A stretch of DNA of 64,000 nt from Cupriavidus pinatubonensis (lineage in GTDB: Bacteria > Pseudomonadota > Gammaproteobacteria > Burkholderiales > Burkholderiaceae). The stretch is from positions 1,674,001-1,738,000 of the forward strand of contig NZ_CP080767.1 in assembly GCF_019602855.1 (NCBI RefSeq), given 5' to 3'. Both the position numbers and the translations under genes were made by a program. Numbering within the stretch: the stretch's first letter is position 1; each line of letters starts with the position of its first letter. Shown here in pieces: positions 41,986-50,841 of the stretch. The notes beneath the pieces were generated by a model. The model searched no databases and was not told the DNA's origin. It was given only the letters and a program-made list of their open reading frames with translations.

Positions 41986-42876
41986 ATGATCAAGACAATC
42001 GACAAGACCATGAGCGCGGCCGATGTGGTCGGCCAGTTCGCCGATGGCATGACCATCGGCATCGGTGGCTGGGGCCCGCGCCGCAAGCCGATGGCGCTGG
42101 TGCGCGAGATCCTGCGCTCGCCGCTGAAAGACCTGACCGTTGTCGCCTACGGCGGCCCTGAAGTGGGCATGCTGTGCGCAGCGGGCAAGGTGCGCAAGCT
42201 GGTGTTCGGCTTCGTGTCGCTCGACGTGATTCCGCTCGAGCCGTACTTCCGCCAGGCGCGCGAACGCGGCCAGCTGGCGGTGACGGAGCTGGACGAGGGC
42301 ATGCTGCAACTCGGCCTGCGCGCCGCCGCCGCGCGCTTGCCGTTCCTGCCGACCCGCGCGTCGCTGGGCACCGATGTGCTGGACAGGAACCCCGAACTGA
42401 AGACAGTGCGCTCGCCCTACGCTGACGGCGAGGTACTGGTAGCGATGCCGGCCATCGAGCTGGACGTGGCCCTGCTGCACGTCAATGAGAGCGACGTGCT
42501 CGGCAATACCCGCATCGACGGTCCGGATCCCTTCTTCGATGAATGGTTCGCCCGCGCCGCGCGCCGCTGCTACGTGAGCTGCGAAACCCTGCGTCCAAGC
42601 ATCGAGGATGAAGACCTGTCGCGCGCACGCGGCAATGCCTTCGAACGCTCGCTTGTGACGGGCGTGGTCCACGCACCCGGCGGCGCCCATCCCACGTCCT
42701 GCGCTCCGGCTTATGGCTGGGACCTGCCCGCGCTGAAGGCGTACTGCGCCAGCGCCGAGGTCGAGAACGGCTTTGCTGCGTACCGCAACGAGGTGGTGGG
42801 CGCGAGTGAAGCCGCCTATCTGGAGCGCATCGGCGGCCTTGGCCACGTGCATGACCTGCCGCTGCCCGTACTTTGA
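41986..42876 (+). CDS. ipdA: COCHEA-CoA hydrolase subunit A
   Basis: This 296-residue protein is the alpha chain of a class I CoA-transferase fold. Paired with the next gene and set among HIP genes it matches IpdA, whose complex IpdAB opens ring C of the last ring-containing CoA thioester by hydrolysis. Seen are KTMSAADVVGQFADGMTIGI and GGWGPRRKPMALVREIL at the start, and DVALLHVNESDVLGNTRIDG in the middle. It lies 13 bases after hsaC. A normal CoA transferase for another acid is the alternative, but the context is decisive. Confidence 0.9.
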   Translation: MIKTIDKTMSAADVVGQFADGMTIGIGGWGPRRKPMALVREILRSPLKDLTVVAYGGPEVGMLCAAGKVRKLVFGFVSLDVIPLEPYFRQARERGQLAVTELDEGMLQLGLRAAAARLPFLPTRASLGTDVLDRNPELKTVRSPYADGEVLVAMPAIELDVALLHVNESDVLGNTRIDGPDPFFDEWFARAARRCYVSCETLRPSIEDEDLSRARGNAFERSLVTGVVHAPGGAHPTSCAPAYGWDLPALKAYCASAEVENGFAAYRNEVVGASEAAYLERIGGLGHVHDLPLPVL

Positions 42877-42899
42877 ACCCGTCAACTCTAGGAGCGACC

Positions 42900-43700
42900 G
42901 TGAGCGCCACTTATGAATTCACACGCGCCGAGCTGATGATCGCCGTCGCCGCCCGCGCCTGGCGCGACGATGGCGAGGTGCTGGCCACCGGCATCGGCAC
43001 CGGTCCGCGCATTGCAGCCGGACTGGCACGTCTCGCGCACAACCCCGGCTTGCTGCTGACCGACGGCGAAGCCTACCTGGTGGAATCGCCGGTGCCGCTG
43101 GGCCCGCGCGAGCCCGGCTACAAGGTCCGCGCAAGTGGCTGGATGGGCTACTCGCGCGTGTTCGACTGCCTGTGGGGCGGACGTCGCCACGCGCTGGTGA
43201 TGCCCACGCAGATCGACCGCTTTGGCCAGGCCAATATCTCGTGCCTGGGCGGCACGCATGCACAGCCGAAGACGCAGTTATTGGGTGCCCGTGGCTTTCC
43301 CGGCAACAGCATCCACCACGCCAATTCCTTCTTCGTGCCGGCGCACAGCACGCGTGCCTTTGTCGCCGGCGAGGTCGACATGGTCTGCAGCACCGGCTAC
43401 AACCCGGCGCGCCAGATCGAAGGCATGCGCAGTTTTGTCGACCTGCGCGTGATCGTCACCGACCTTTGCGTGATGGATTTTGGCGGCCCGGATCACGCCG
43501 TGCGCGTGCGTTCGCTGCACCCGGGCGTAAGCCTGGAGCAAGTTCAGGCGGCCACCGGCTTCGCGCTGGCCAACACGGCCGGCGAAGTACTGCCCGAGAC
43601 TGCGCCGCCCACGCCGGAAGAGCTGCGCCTCATCGCGCAGCTCGACCCGCACAACCTGCGCGCGACCATCGTGCGCGGCAACCCTTCCGGACGCGCGTGA
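42900..43700 (+). CDS. ipdB: COCHEA-CoA hydrolase subunit B
   Basis: This 266-residue beta subunit partners IpdA. It shows the IpdB-like opening (YEFTRAELMIAVAARAWRDD), GIGTGPRIAAGLARL, then GGPDHAVRVRSLHPGVSLEQ near the end. The start is GTG at 42900 with AGGAG five bases before it; no ATG start fits. It follows ipdA by 23 bases. The IpdA-IpdB pair completes ring C opening after EchA20 has opened ring D. Confidence 0.9.
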   Translation: MSATYEFTRAELMIAVAARAWRDDGEVLATGIGTGPRIAAGLARLAHNPGLLLTDGEAYLVESPVPLGPREPGYKVRASGWMGYSRVFDCLWGGRRHALVMPTQIDRFGQANISCLGGTHAQPKTQLLGARGFPGNSIHHANSFFVPAHSTRAFVAGEVDMVCSTGYNPARQIEGMRSFVDLRVIVTDLCVMDFGGPDHAVRVRSLHPGVSLEQVQAATGFALANTAGEVLPETAPPTPEELRLIAQLDPHNLRATIVRGNPSGRA

Positions 43701-43707
43701 GGCAACC

Positions 43708-44595
43708 ATGACAACGCCAGCCATCGAGCCCATCGCACTCGGCCCGGATGCCGAAGTGCTCTACCACGTGGCGGACGGCATTGCCACCGTCACCATGAAC
43801 CGTCCGCAGTACCACAACGCGCAGAACTCGAAGATGACGTATGCGCTGGACGAGGCCTATCGCCGCGCCGCGTCGGATGACGCGGTCAAGGTGATCGTGC
43901 TGCGCGGTGCAGGCAAGCATTTTTCCGCCGGCCACGATATCGGCACGCCTGGGCGCGACATCAACGAATCGTTCGATCGCACGTCGCTCTGGTATGACCA
44001 CGTCAACAAGCCTGGCGGCGAGTTCCTCTATGCACGCGAGCAGGAGGTGTATCTGGGCATGTGCCGTCGCTGGCGCGAACTGCCCAAGCCGACCATTGCG
44101 ATGGTGCACGGTGCCTGCATTGCCGGCGGGCTGATGCTCGCCTGGGTGTGCGACCTGATCGTGGCGTCCGATGACGCATTCTTTGCCGACCCGGTCGTGC
44201 GCATGGGCATTCCCGGCGTGGAGTACTTCGCGCATCCCTATGAACTGCACCCGCGCATCGCCAAGGAATTCCTGTTCCTGGGCGAGCGCATGAGCGCGGA
44301 ACGCGCCGAGCGCATGGGCATGGTCAACCGCGTGGTGCCGCGCGATGCGCTGGAGGACGCCGTCTACGGCATGGCCGCGAAGGTCGCGCAGATGCCGAGG
44401 CTCGGGCTGACCCTGACCAAGCAGGCGGTCAACCATGTGGAAGACCTGCAAGGCAAGCGCACAGCAATGGACGCGGTCTTCGCTTGGCACCACTTCGCGC
44501 ATGCACACAACGAACTGATCAGCGGCGACAAGCTCGGCGGCTACGACGCGCGCGCCATGGCGGCATCGCAACGAACCGGGGAGGGCAAGGCATGA
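43708..44595 (+). CDS. Enoyl-CoA hydratase/isomerase family protein
   Basis: This 295-residue crotonase-fold protein has the oxyanion-hole segment GAGKHFSAGHDIGTPGRDIN (about residues 68-87) and ACIAGGLMLAWVCDLIVASD. The two catalytic glutamates of classical hydratases are not evident: GGGCE reads GGLML, and the second position reads DPVVRMGI. It may therefore act as an isomerase, lyase or thioesterase on a steroid CoA ester. An insert (INESFDRTSLWYDHVNKPGG) makes it longer than EchA20. It lies seven bases after ipdB and overlaps ipdC by ATGA. Confidence 0.8.
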   Translation: MTTPAIEPIALGPDAEVLYHVADGIATVTMNRPQYHNAQNSKMTYALDEAYRRAASDDAVKVIVLRGAGKHFSAGHDIGTPGRDINESFDRTSLWYDHVNKPGGEFLYAREQEVYLGMCRRWRELPKPTIAMVHGACIAGGLMLAWVCDLIVASDDAFFADPVVRMGIPGVEYFAHPYELHPRIAKEFLFLGERMSAERAERMGMVNRVVPRDALEDAVYGMAAKVAQMPRLGLTLTKQAVNHVEDLQGKRTAMDAVFAWHHFAHAHNELISGDKLGGYDARAMAASQRTGEGKA

Positions 44596-45674
44596 GCGCG
44601 TCCGGCCTGCATACGGTGCTGTGCGACCTGCTTGGCTGCCGCTATCCCATTGTCCAGACGGCAATGGGTTGGGTGGCCGATGCGAAGCTGGTTGCGGCGA
44701 GCGGCAATGCTGGTGCGTTTGGCTTCCTGGCCGGCGCGACGATTCCTCCCGGCGAGGTCGAGCGGGAGATTCTGCGGGTCAAGGCGCTCAGCGAAAGGCC
44801 GTTCGGCATCAACTTCCACATGTTCCAGCCCAACGCGGATGAAGTCATCGAGATGGCCATCCGCCACCGGCTGCGCGCGGTCAGCTACGGGCGCGGGCCG
44901 GACGCGAAGATGGTCGGCCGGCTTAAGGCGGCCGGCGTCGTCTGCATGCCGACCGTCGGCGCCGCCAAGCACGCCGCCAAGGCGGTGGAACTGGGCGCGG
45001 ATGTGGTGACCGTGCAGGGCGGCGAGGGCGGCGGCCATACCGGCGGCACGCCAACCACGCTGCTGCTGCCACAGGTGCTCGACAGCGTGCGCGTACCGGT
45101 GGTGGCAGCGGGCGGCTTCTTCGACGGACGTGGACTCGCTGCGGCGCTGGCGTACGGTGCGGCAGGCGTGGCCATGGGCACACGCTTCCTGATGTCGAGC
45201 GAGTCGCCGGTGCCGGCGCAGACGCTGGAGCGTTACGTCAAGGTGCGTGATCCGGCCAGCATCCGCGTGTCGCTGGCGATTGACGGCCTGCCGCAGCGGA
45301 TGATCGACAACGCGCTGCTGCTGGAACTGGAACAGGCCGGCCCGTGGCGGCGCACCTGGCTGGCGCTGGGTGCCGCGCGCAAGTGGCGCGCACGTACCGG
45401 GATGAGTTCGGCGCAGATGCTTGCCACCGCGTGGCGCGCCATGCGCGAGCAGGACTACAGCGCCGCGCAGACGCTGATGGCCGCCAACGCGCCGGTGCTG
45501 ATCCAGCGCGCGATGGTGGAAGGGCATCCTGACGACGGCGTGCTGCCGAGCGGCCAGGCCGCCGCGGCCATTGGCGCCATCGAATCGTGCGAGCAGATTG
45601 TCGCGGGCATCGCTGCCCAGGCGCAGGTGCGGCTGGCCGCGTTGTCCGGCACCGGGCTGGCTGCTGCCGCCTGA
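44592..45674 (+). CDS. ipdC: Flavin-dependent HIP-pathway enzyme IpdC
   Basis: This 360-residue TIM-barrel flavoprotein belongs to the nitronate monooxygenase family. It matches IpdC, which acts on 5-OH-HIP-CoA derivatives in ring C/D degradation. The opening (PIVQTAMGWVADAKLVAASG), GADVVTVQGGEGGGHTGGTP, VVAAGGFFDGRGLAAALAYG and AAGVAMGTRFLMSSES follow the Mycobacterium protein closely. The ATG overlaps the preceding stop (ATGA). The next gene, echA20, starts after 18 bases. Confidence 0.92.
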   Translation: MSASGLHTVLCDLLGCRYPIVQTAMGWVADAKLVAASGNAGAFGFLAGATIPPGEVEREILRVKALSERPFGINFHMFQPNADEVIEMAIRHRLRAVSYGRGPDAKMVGRLKAAGVVCMPTVGAAKHAAKAVELGADVVTVQGGEGGGHTGGTPTTLLLPQVLDSVRVPVVAAGGFFDGRGLAAALAYGAAGVAMGTRFLMSSESPVPAQTLERYVKVRDPASIRVSLAIDGLPQRMIDNALLLELEQAGPWRRTWLALGAARKWRARTGMSSAQMLATAWRAMREQDYSAAQTLMAANAPVLIQRAMVEGHPDDGVLPSGQAAAAIGAIESCEQIVAGIAAQAQVRLAALSGTGLAAAA

Positions 45675-45692
45675 CCACAGACAGAGGAAACC

Positions 45693-46469
45693 ATGCAAAC
45701 GAATCAAACCGCCCAGAAGGCGCCGTTTCGCGTCTACATCGGCGATGGCATCGCCGAACTGGTGATTGATCATCCCCCCGTCAATGCGCTCGACAATGCC
45801 GGTTGGCAGGCGCTGGCACGGGCAATCGACCGCCTCGGCGATGACCCGACGGTGCGCGTGATCCTGCTGCGCGGCGAAGGCCGTGGTTTCTGCGCGGGCG
45901 TCGATATCAAAGAACTGGCGAAGCATCCGCAGCGCATCGTCGACGTCAACGCCGGTAACTACGCGACGTTCCGCGCCGTGCACCGCAATCCCAAGCCGGT
46001 CATTGTCGCCGTGCACGGCTTCGTGCTGGGCGGCGGCATCGGCATCTGCGGTGCGGCCGACATCATCGTGGCGTCCGAGTGCGCAAGTTTTGGCGTGCCG
46101 GAGATCGACCGCGGCGCCATGGGCGGCGGCGCCCACCTGCAGCGCATGTTCGGTGTGCAGAAGGTGCGCGCGATGTACTTCACCGGCGAGATGATCGATG
46201 CGGCCGAGGCCTTCCGCCTCGGTGCGGTCGAGCGTGTCGTGCCGCGCGACGCATTGCGCGACGAGGCCCTGGCGCTGGCCCGCAAGATTGCCGCCAAGAG
46301 CCCGGCCATGCTGCAGCTTGCCAAGGAAGCGCTCAACGGCGTCGAGGACGGCAACCTCGAGGACAAGTACCGCTGGGAGCAGGGCTTCACGCTGCAGGCC
46401 TATATGAGCGCCGATTCCGGCGAGGCGCGCGCCGCCTTCGTGGAAGGCCGCGAGGCCCGCTTCGCCTAG
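45693..46469 (+). CDS. echA20: Ring-D opening enoyl-CoA hydratase-like hydrolase
   Basis: This 258-residue crotonase-fold protein matches EchA20, which opens ring D of the HIP-derived CoA ester by retro-Claisen hydrolysis. Family segments are VIDHPPVNALDNAGWQALAR, GEGRGFCAGVDIKELAKHPQ, FRAVHRNPKPVIVAVHGFVL, FGVPEIDRGAMGGGAHLQR and YRWEQGFTLQA. Glu in the FGVPEIDRGA segment takes the second catalytic position. AGAGGAAACC precedes the ATG. It stands between ipdC and the first acyl-CoA dehydrogenase pair. Confidence 0.88.
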   Translation: MQTNQTAQKAPFRVYIGDGIAELVIDHPPVNALDNAGWQALARAIDRLGDDPTVRVILLRGEGRGFCAGVDIKELAKHPQRIVDVNAGNYATFRAVHRNPKPVIVAVHGFVLGGGIGICGAADIIVASECASFGVPEIDRGAMGGGAHLQRMFGVQKVRAMYFTGEMIDAAEAFRLGAVERVVPRDALRDEALALARKIAAKSPAMLQLAKEALNGVEDGNLEDKYRWEQGFTLQAYMSADSGEARAAFVEGREARFA

Positions 46470-46483
46470 CCCGGGAATCCACC

Positions 46484-47650
46484 ATGCATCTCGAATACAC
46501 CGACGCCCAGCGCGCTTTCCGCGCCGAGGTCCGCGCGTGGATGGCCGAACACGTGCCGCGCACGCCGCTGGCAAGCTTTGATACCGAAGAAGGTTTCGCG
46601 CAGCACCGCGCGTGGGAAGCCAAGCTTAACGAGGGCCGCTGGAGCATGGTCACGTGGCCGTCCGAACTGGGCGGGCGCGGCTGCGACCTGATCGAGTGGC
46701 TGATCTTCGAGGAAGAGTACTGGCGTGCCGGCGCGCCGCTGCGCGTCAACCAGAACGGCATCTTCCTGCTCGGCCCCACGCTGATGGAGTTCGGCACCGA
46801 GGCGCAGAAGGCGCGCTTCCTGCCGCGCATGGCTTCGGGCGAGCACGTCTGGGCGCAAGGCTGGTCCGAGCCGAATGCCGGTTCCGACATGGCCGCGATT
46901 CGCTGCAGCGCAGTGCGGCAGGGCGATGACTACGTGATCAACGGCCAGAAGATCTGGTCCACCCGCGCGGTATGGGCGGACTGGCTGTTCGGCCTGTTCC
47001 GTACCGATCCGTCGTCGTCGCGCCATCACGGGCTGACCTTCATCCTGGTGCCGCTGAACACGCCCGGCATCACCGTGCGGCCGATCCGCCAGCTCAACGG
47101 CCAGACCGGCTTTGCGGAAATCTTCTTCGACGAAGTGCGCGTGCCGGTAGAAAACCGTCTGGCCGCCGAAGGCGCGGGCTGGCAGGTCGCCATGGCTACC
47201 GCCGGCTTCGAACGCGGCCTGATGCTGCGCTCGCCGGCGCGCTTCCAGGAAACCGCGCGGGCGCTGGTGAAGCTGTACCAGCAGCACAAGGCATCTGCCG
47301 ACCGCGATCCGTCGTTGCGCGAAGCGGTGCTGCGCGCATGGATGGATGCGGAGGCTTACACGCTGTCCACCTACGCCACCGCCAGCCGTCTGGTGCGCGG
47401 TGGCCATATTGGCGCCGAATCGAGCACCAACAAGGTGTTCTGGTCGGAGTTGGACATCCATATGCACGACACCGCGCTGGCCATCCTTGGCCAGGCCGCA
47501 GAAGTCGCGCCGGCCGACCAGCCGTCGGGCTCGCTTGGCCACTGGCTGGATGGCTTCCTGTTCTCGCAGGCCGGGCCGATCTACGCCGGTACCAACGAGA
47601 TCCAGCGCAATATCGTCGCGGAGCGCCTGCTCGGCATGCCGCGCGCGTAA
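46484..47650 (+). CDS. Acyl-CoA dehydrogenase, alpha subunit, pair 1
   Basis: This 388-residue FAD enzyme has the full acyl-CoA dehydrogenase pattern: WAQGWSEPNAGSDMAAIRC for flavin, NGQKIWSTRAVWADWLFGLF, and YAGTNEIQRNIVAERLLGMP at the end. Steroid-specific dehydrogenases work as alpha2beta2 tetramers encoded by neighbouring genes; the shorter gene 30 bases downstream is the likely partner. It belongs to the FadE28/30/31 group of steroid enzymes. The step is probably a dehydrogenation in HIP-CoA side-chain or ring breakdown. The chosen ATG gives a 14-base gap after echA20. Confidence 0.85.
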   Translation: MHLEYTDAQRAFRAEVRAWMAEHVPRTPLASFDTEEGFAQHRAWEAKLNEGRWSMVTWPSELGGRGCDLIEWLIFEEEYWRAGAPLRVNQNGIFLLGPTLMEFGTEAQKARFLPRMASGEHVWAQGWSEPNAGSDMAAIRCSAVRQGDDYVINGQKIWSTRAVWADWLFGLFRTDPSSSRHHGLTFILVPLNTPGITVRPIRQLNGQTGFAEIFFDEVRVPVENRLAAEGAGWQVAMATAGFERGLMLRSPARFQETARALVKLYQQHKASADRDPSLREAVLRAWMDAEAYTLSTYATASRLVRGGHIGAESSTNKVFWSELDIHMHDTALAILGQAAEVAPADQPSGSLGHWLDGFLFSQAGPIYAGTNEIQRNIVAERLLGMPRA

Positions 47651-47680
47651 CGAGAAAAACGGCATCCGAGGGGAAACACG

Positions 47681-48760
47681 ATGGATTTCACTTTCACCGA
47701 AGAGCAGGAGCAGTTTGCCGAAGCGATCCGGCGCTTCCTGATGACCGAGATGACGCCCGAGCTGACCCGCGAGCTGTGGGCCACCGAATCTGGCCGCTCC
47801 GATGCGCTGTGGCGCCAGCTTGCCGATCAGGGCATGGCGGCGTTGATGGTGCCGCAGGAGCAGGGCGGGCTGGGACTGGGCGAGGTCGAATGGGCGCCAC
47901 TGGCGCAGGCGTGCGGATATTTCGCGCTGCCCGAGCCCTTGCTCGACACCGCGCTGGTGGCGGCGGCCCTGTTGCGCGATGCGTTGCCCCTTGTGCAAGA
48001 CGACGCGGCGCGCGACCGTTGCACGACGCTGCTGGAGCGCATTGCTGGCGGCCATGCGCGCATCGCGGTGGCGCATCCGCAGGAGCTGCTGGTGGCCGAC
48101 GCCCATGTGGCCGACGCCATCCTGTGCGAGCACGAAGGCGCGGTGCACTTGCTGCGGCGGGACGAGGCCGTGCTGACGCCGCGCGCGGGGCTCGATCCTT
48201 CGCGCCGCCTGTTCGAACTGGCCTGGACCCATTCCGAACAGACGCAACTGATTCCCGCGGCGGCCGCCGCTACCGCCGGCCTGTGGGACGACGCGCTGAA
48301 CCGCGGCGCGCTCGGCGTGGCGGCACAACAGCTAGGCCTGACGCAGCGCATGCTCGATCTTGCGATCGACTACAGCGCGCAGCGCAAGCAGTTCGGCAAG
48401 GCCATTGGCACCAATCAGGCGGTCAAGCACCTGCTGGCGGACGTGGCGATCCAGCTCGAGTTCGCCAAGCCGGTCCTGCACCGGGCCGCCAGTGCGCTGG
48501 CGCAAGGCCTGTCGCAGGCGGGCCTGCATGTGTCGCATGCCCGCGTGGCGGCCGCGCGCTGCGCGTGGTCCGCCGCGCGCCAGGCCATCCAGGTGCATGG
48601 CGCGATGGGCTACACGTGGGAACTCGACCTGCAGATCTTTACCAAGCGGGCCTGGGCCCTGGCGGGAAGCTGGGGCGACCGGGCCTTCCACAAGGCGCGC
48701 CTGGGCGCGCACATCCTGGATGGCGCGCATGACATCGGCGCCGGCGCCACCTTTGCCTGA
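47681..48760 (+). CDS. Acyl-CoA dehydrogenase, beta subunit, pair 1
   Basis: This 359-residue protein has the dehydrogenase fold (FTEEQEQFAEAIRRFLMTEM, MVPQEQGGLGLGEVEWAPLA, YSAQRKQFGKAIGTNQAVKH, VHGAMGYTWELDLQIFTKRA). It lacks the middle-domain flavin motif (no xEPxAGSD), as usual for the second subunit of steroid FadE pairs such as FadE29, 32 or 33. It follows the alpha subunit by 30 bases and should form a mixed tetramer with it. fadA6 follows. Confidence 0.85.
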   Translation: MDFTFTEEQEQFAEAIRRFLMTEMTPELTRELWATESGRSDALWRQLADQGMAALMVPQEQGGLGLGEVEWAPLAQACGYFALPEPLLDTALVAAALLRDALPLVQDDAARDRCTTLLERIAGGHARIAVAHPQELLVADAHVADAILCEHEGAVHLLRRDEAVLTPRAGLDPSRRLFELAWTHSEQTQLIPAAAAATAGLWDDALNRGALGVAAQQLGLTQRMLDLAIDYSAQRKQFGKAIGTNQAVKHLLADVAIQLEFAKPVLHRAASALAQGLSQAGLHVSHARVAAARCAWSAARQAIQVHGAMGYTWELDLQIFTKRAWALAGSWGDRAFHKARLGAHILDGAHDIGAGATFA

Positions 48761-48789
48761 ATCCGAAGAGAGTCCCAAGAGACATGACC

Positions 48790-49941
48790 ATGAAACACGC
48801 CTATATCGTTGACGCCCTGCGCACGCCCACCGGCCGCCGCAAGGGCGGACTGTCGCACATGCACGGCGCGGACCTCGGCGGCTTCGTGCTGGCCGAGCTG
48901 GTGCGCCGCAACGACATTCCCGCCGAGGACTATGACGACGTGGTGTTCGGCTGCGTCGACACCATTGGCCCGCTGGCCGGCAATATCGCCCGCAGCGCGT
49001 GGCTGGCCGCCGGCCTGCCGCTGACCGTGCCGGGCGTGACGGTGGACCGCCAGTGCGGTTCGTCGCAGCAGGCCGTGCACTTTGCCGCGCAGGCGGTGAT
49101 GAGCGGCACGCAGGACGTCGTGATCGCCGGCGGCGTGCAGACCATGACGCAGATCCCGATCTCGTCGGCCATGCTGGCAGGGCAGGCGTTGGGGTTCTCC
49201 GACCCGTTCTCGGGTAGCAAGGGCTGGCACGCGCGTTTCGGCGATGCGCCGGTGTCGCAGTTCCACGCCGCGCAGCGCATCGCCGAGCACTGGAAGCTGT
49301 CGCGCGAGGCCATGGAAGCGTACGCGCTGGAAAGCCACCGCCGCGCCGCGGCTGCGATCGAGGCCGGCCACTTCGCGCGGGAAATCGTGCCGTGCGAAGG
49401 CGTGAAGCATGACGAGACACCGCGCCCCGATACCACGCTGCCCAAGATGGCCGCGCTGGAGCCTCTGATGCCGGGCAGCGCGCTGACCGCGGCTGTATCA
49501 AGCCAGACTGCCGATTCGGCCGCCGCGCTGCTGATCGTTTCCGAAGACGCGCTCAAACGCTACCAGCTCACGCCGCGCGCACGCATTGCGCATATGAGCG
49601 TCATGGGCGACGACCCGCTGTGGATGCTGACCGCGCCGATCCCGGCGACGAAGCGGGCGCTCGAACGCAGCGGCCTGAGCCTGGCCGACATCGACGTGGT
49701 GGAGATCAATGAAGCCTTTGCCTCGGTGGCGATGGCCTGGCTGGCGGAGACCGGCTACTCCGCCGCGCGCACCAATCCCAACGGAGGCGCCATCGCGCTG
49801 GGCCATCCGCTCGGCGCCACCGGCGCACGCCTGATGACCACGCTGCTGCATGAACTGGAGCGCACCGGCGGCCGCTACGGCCTGCAGACCATGTGCGAAG
49901 GCGGCGGCCTGGCGAACGTCACCATCATCGAACGACTGTAA
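48790..49941 (+). CDS. fadA6: Steroid-pathway thiolase FadA6
   Basis: This 383-residue thiolase cleaves the beta-ketoacyl-CoA formed after ring C opening. The nucleophile is in VDRQCGSSQQAVHFAAQAVM. The VFGCVDTIGPLAGNIARSAW, QIPISSAM, NEAFASV, GGAIALGHPLGATGARL and CEGGGLANVTIIERL segments follow FadA6 almost word for word. Two in-frame ATGs (48784 and 48790) are possible. The second is chosen because AAGAG lies eight bases before it. It stands between pair 1 of the dehydrogenases and an SDR. Confidence 0.92.
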   Translation: MKHAYIVDALRTPTGRRKGGLSHMHGADLGGFVLAELVRRNDIPAEDYDDVVFGCVDTIGPLAGNIARSAWLAAGLPLTVPGVTVDRQCGSSQQAVHFAAQAVMSGTQDVVIAGGVQTMTQIPISSAMLAGQALGFSDPFSGSKGWHARFGDAPVSQFHAAQRIAEHWKLSREAMEAYALESHRRAAAAIEAGHFAREIVPCEGVKHDETPRPDTTLPKMAALEPLMPGSALTAAVSSQTADSAAALLIVSEDALKRYQLTPRARIAHMSVMGDDPLWMLTAPIPATKRALERSGLSLADIDVVEINEAFASVAMAWLAETGYSAARTNPNGGAIALGHPLGATGARLMTTLLHELERTGGRYGLQTMCEGGGLANVTIIERL

Positions 49942-49951
49942 GGAGAAGGCC

Positions 49952-50830
49952 ATGGGAATCTGCGACGGACGCACCGTTATCGTCACTGGCGCCGGCGGCG
50001 GGCTCGGCCGCGCCTATGCGCTGGCCTTTGCCGCCGAAGGCGCCAATGTGGTCGTCAACGACATCCGGCGCGAGGCGGCAGAGGCCGTCTGCGCCGACAT
50101 CCGCACGGCTGGAGGTAGCGCGCTGGCGAACGATGACGACATCACGCAACTCGTGACCGCGCAGCGCATCGTCGACGCGGCTGTGGCGGCCTTCGGCGAG
50201 GTACACGTGCTGGTCAACAATGCCGGCATCTGCCGCGACCGCATGTTTGTCAGCCTGACGGAGGCCGACTGGGACGACGTCATGCGCGTGCACCTGCGTG
50301 GCCACTTCTGCCTGGCCAACCTGCTGGCCAGGCGCTGGCGCGATGCGGCCAAGGCCGGTCAGTCGGTCGACGCACGCATCATCAACACCAGCTCCGGCGC
50401 GGGGCTACAGGGCTCGGTCGGGCAGTCCAACTATGCCGCGGCCAAGGCCGGCATTGCTGCGCTCACACTCGTGCAGGCGGCCGAGCTGGGCCGCTATGGC
50501 ATCACCGCTAACGCGCTGGCGCCGGCCGCGCGCACCGGCATGACCGAGCAGGTGTTCGCCGACATGATGAAGGCGCCGGAAGGCGGCTTCGATTACTACG
50601 ACCCGGCCAATGTTGCGCCGCTGGTGGTGTGGCTTGGCAGTACCGCTTCGGCACAGGTCAACGGCCGCATGTTCGAGGCCGCGGGCGGCATGATCTCCAT
50701 TGCCGACGGCTGGCGCACCGGCCCCACCGCCGACAAGGGCGCACGCTGGCAACCGGCGGAACTCGGCACGACGGTGGGCGAACTGCTGGCCCAGGCGCAC
50801 GCGCCGCAGTCGGTCTACGGCGCGGCCTGA
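49952..50830 (+). CDS. 17beta-HSD4-type short-chain dehydrogenase
   Basis: This 292-residue SDR has VIVTGAGGGLGRAYALAFAA, VVVNDIRREAAEAVC (Asp after strand two, NAD), NNAGICRDRMFVSLTEADWD, the serine strand NTSSGAGLQGSVGQSNYAAA and a C-terminal part ending in AQAHAPQSVYGAA. This is the peroxisomal multifunctional-enzyme (HSD17B4) dehydrogenase type also found in mycobacterial steroid clusters near ipdAB. It probably oxidises a 3-hydroxyacyl-CoA. AAGGAGAAGG precedes the ATG. It lies 10 bases after fadA6. Confidence 0.87.
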   Translation: MGICDGRTVIVTGAGGGLGRAYALAFAAEGANVVVNDIRREAAEAVCADIRTAGGSALANDDDITQLVTAQRIVDAAVAAFGEVHVLVNNAGICRDRMFVSLTEADWDDVMRVHLRGHFCLANLLARRWRDAAKAGQSVDARIINTSSGAGLQGSVGQSNYAAAKAGIAALTLVQAAELGRYGITANALAPAARTGMTEQVFADMMKAPEGGFDYYDPANVAPLVVWLGSTASAQVNGRMFEAAGGMISIADGWRTGPTADKGARWQPAELGTTVGELLAQAHAPQSVYGAA

Positions 50831-50841
50831 GCGCGACGGCC

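Noticed and set aside
44541-46574. 677-codon minus-strand open frame
   Set aside because: It is opposite ipdC and echA20, whose protein matches are strong. Its length only reflects high GC content.
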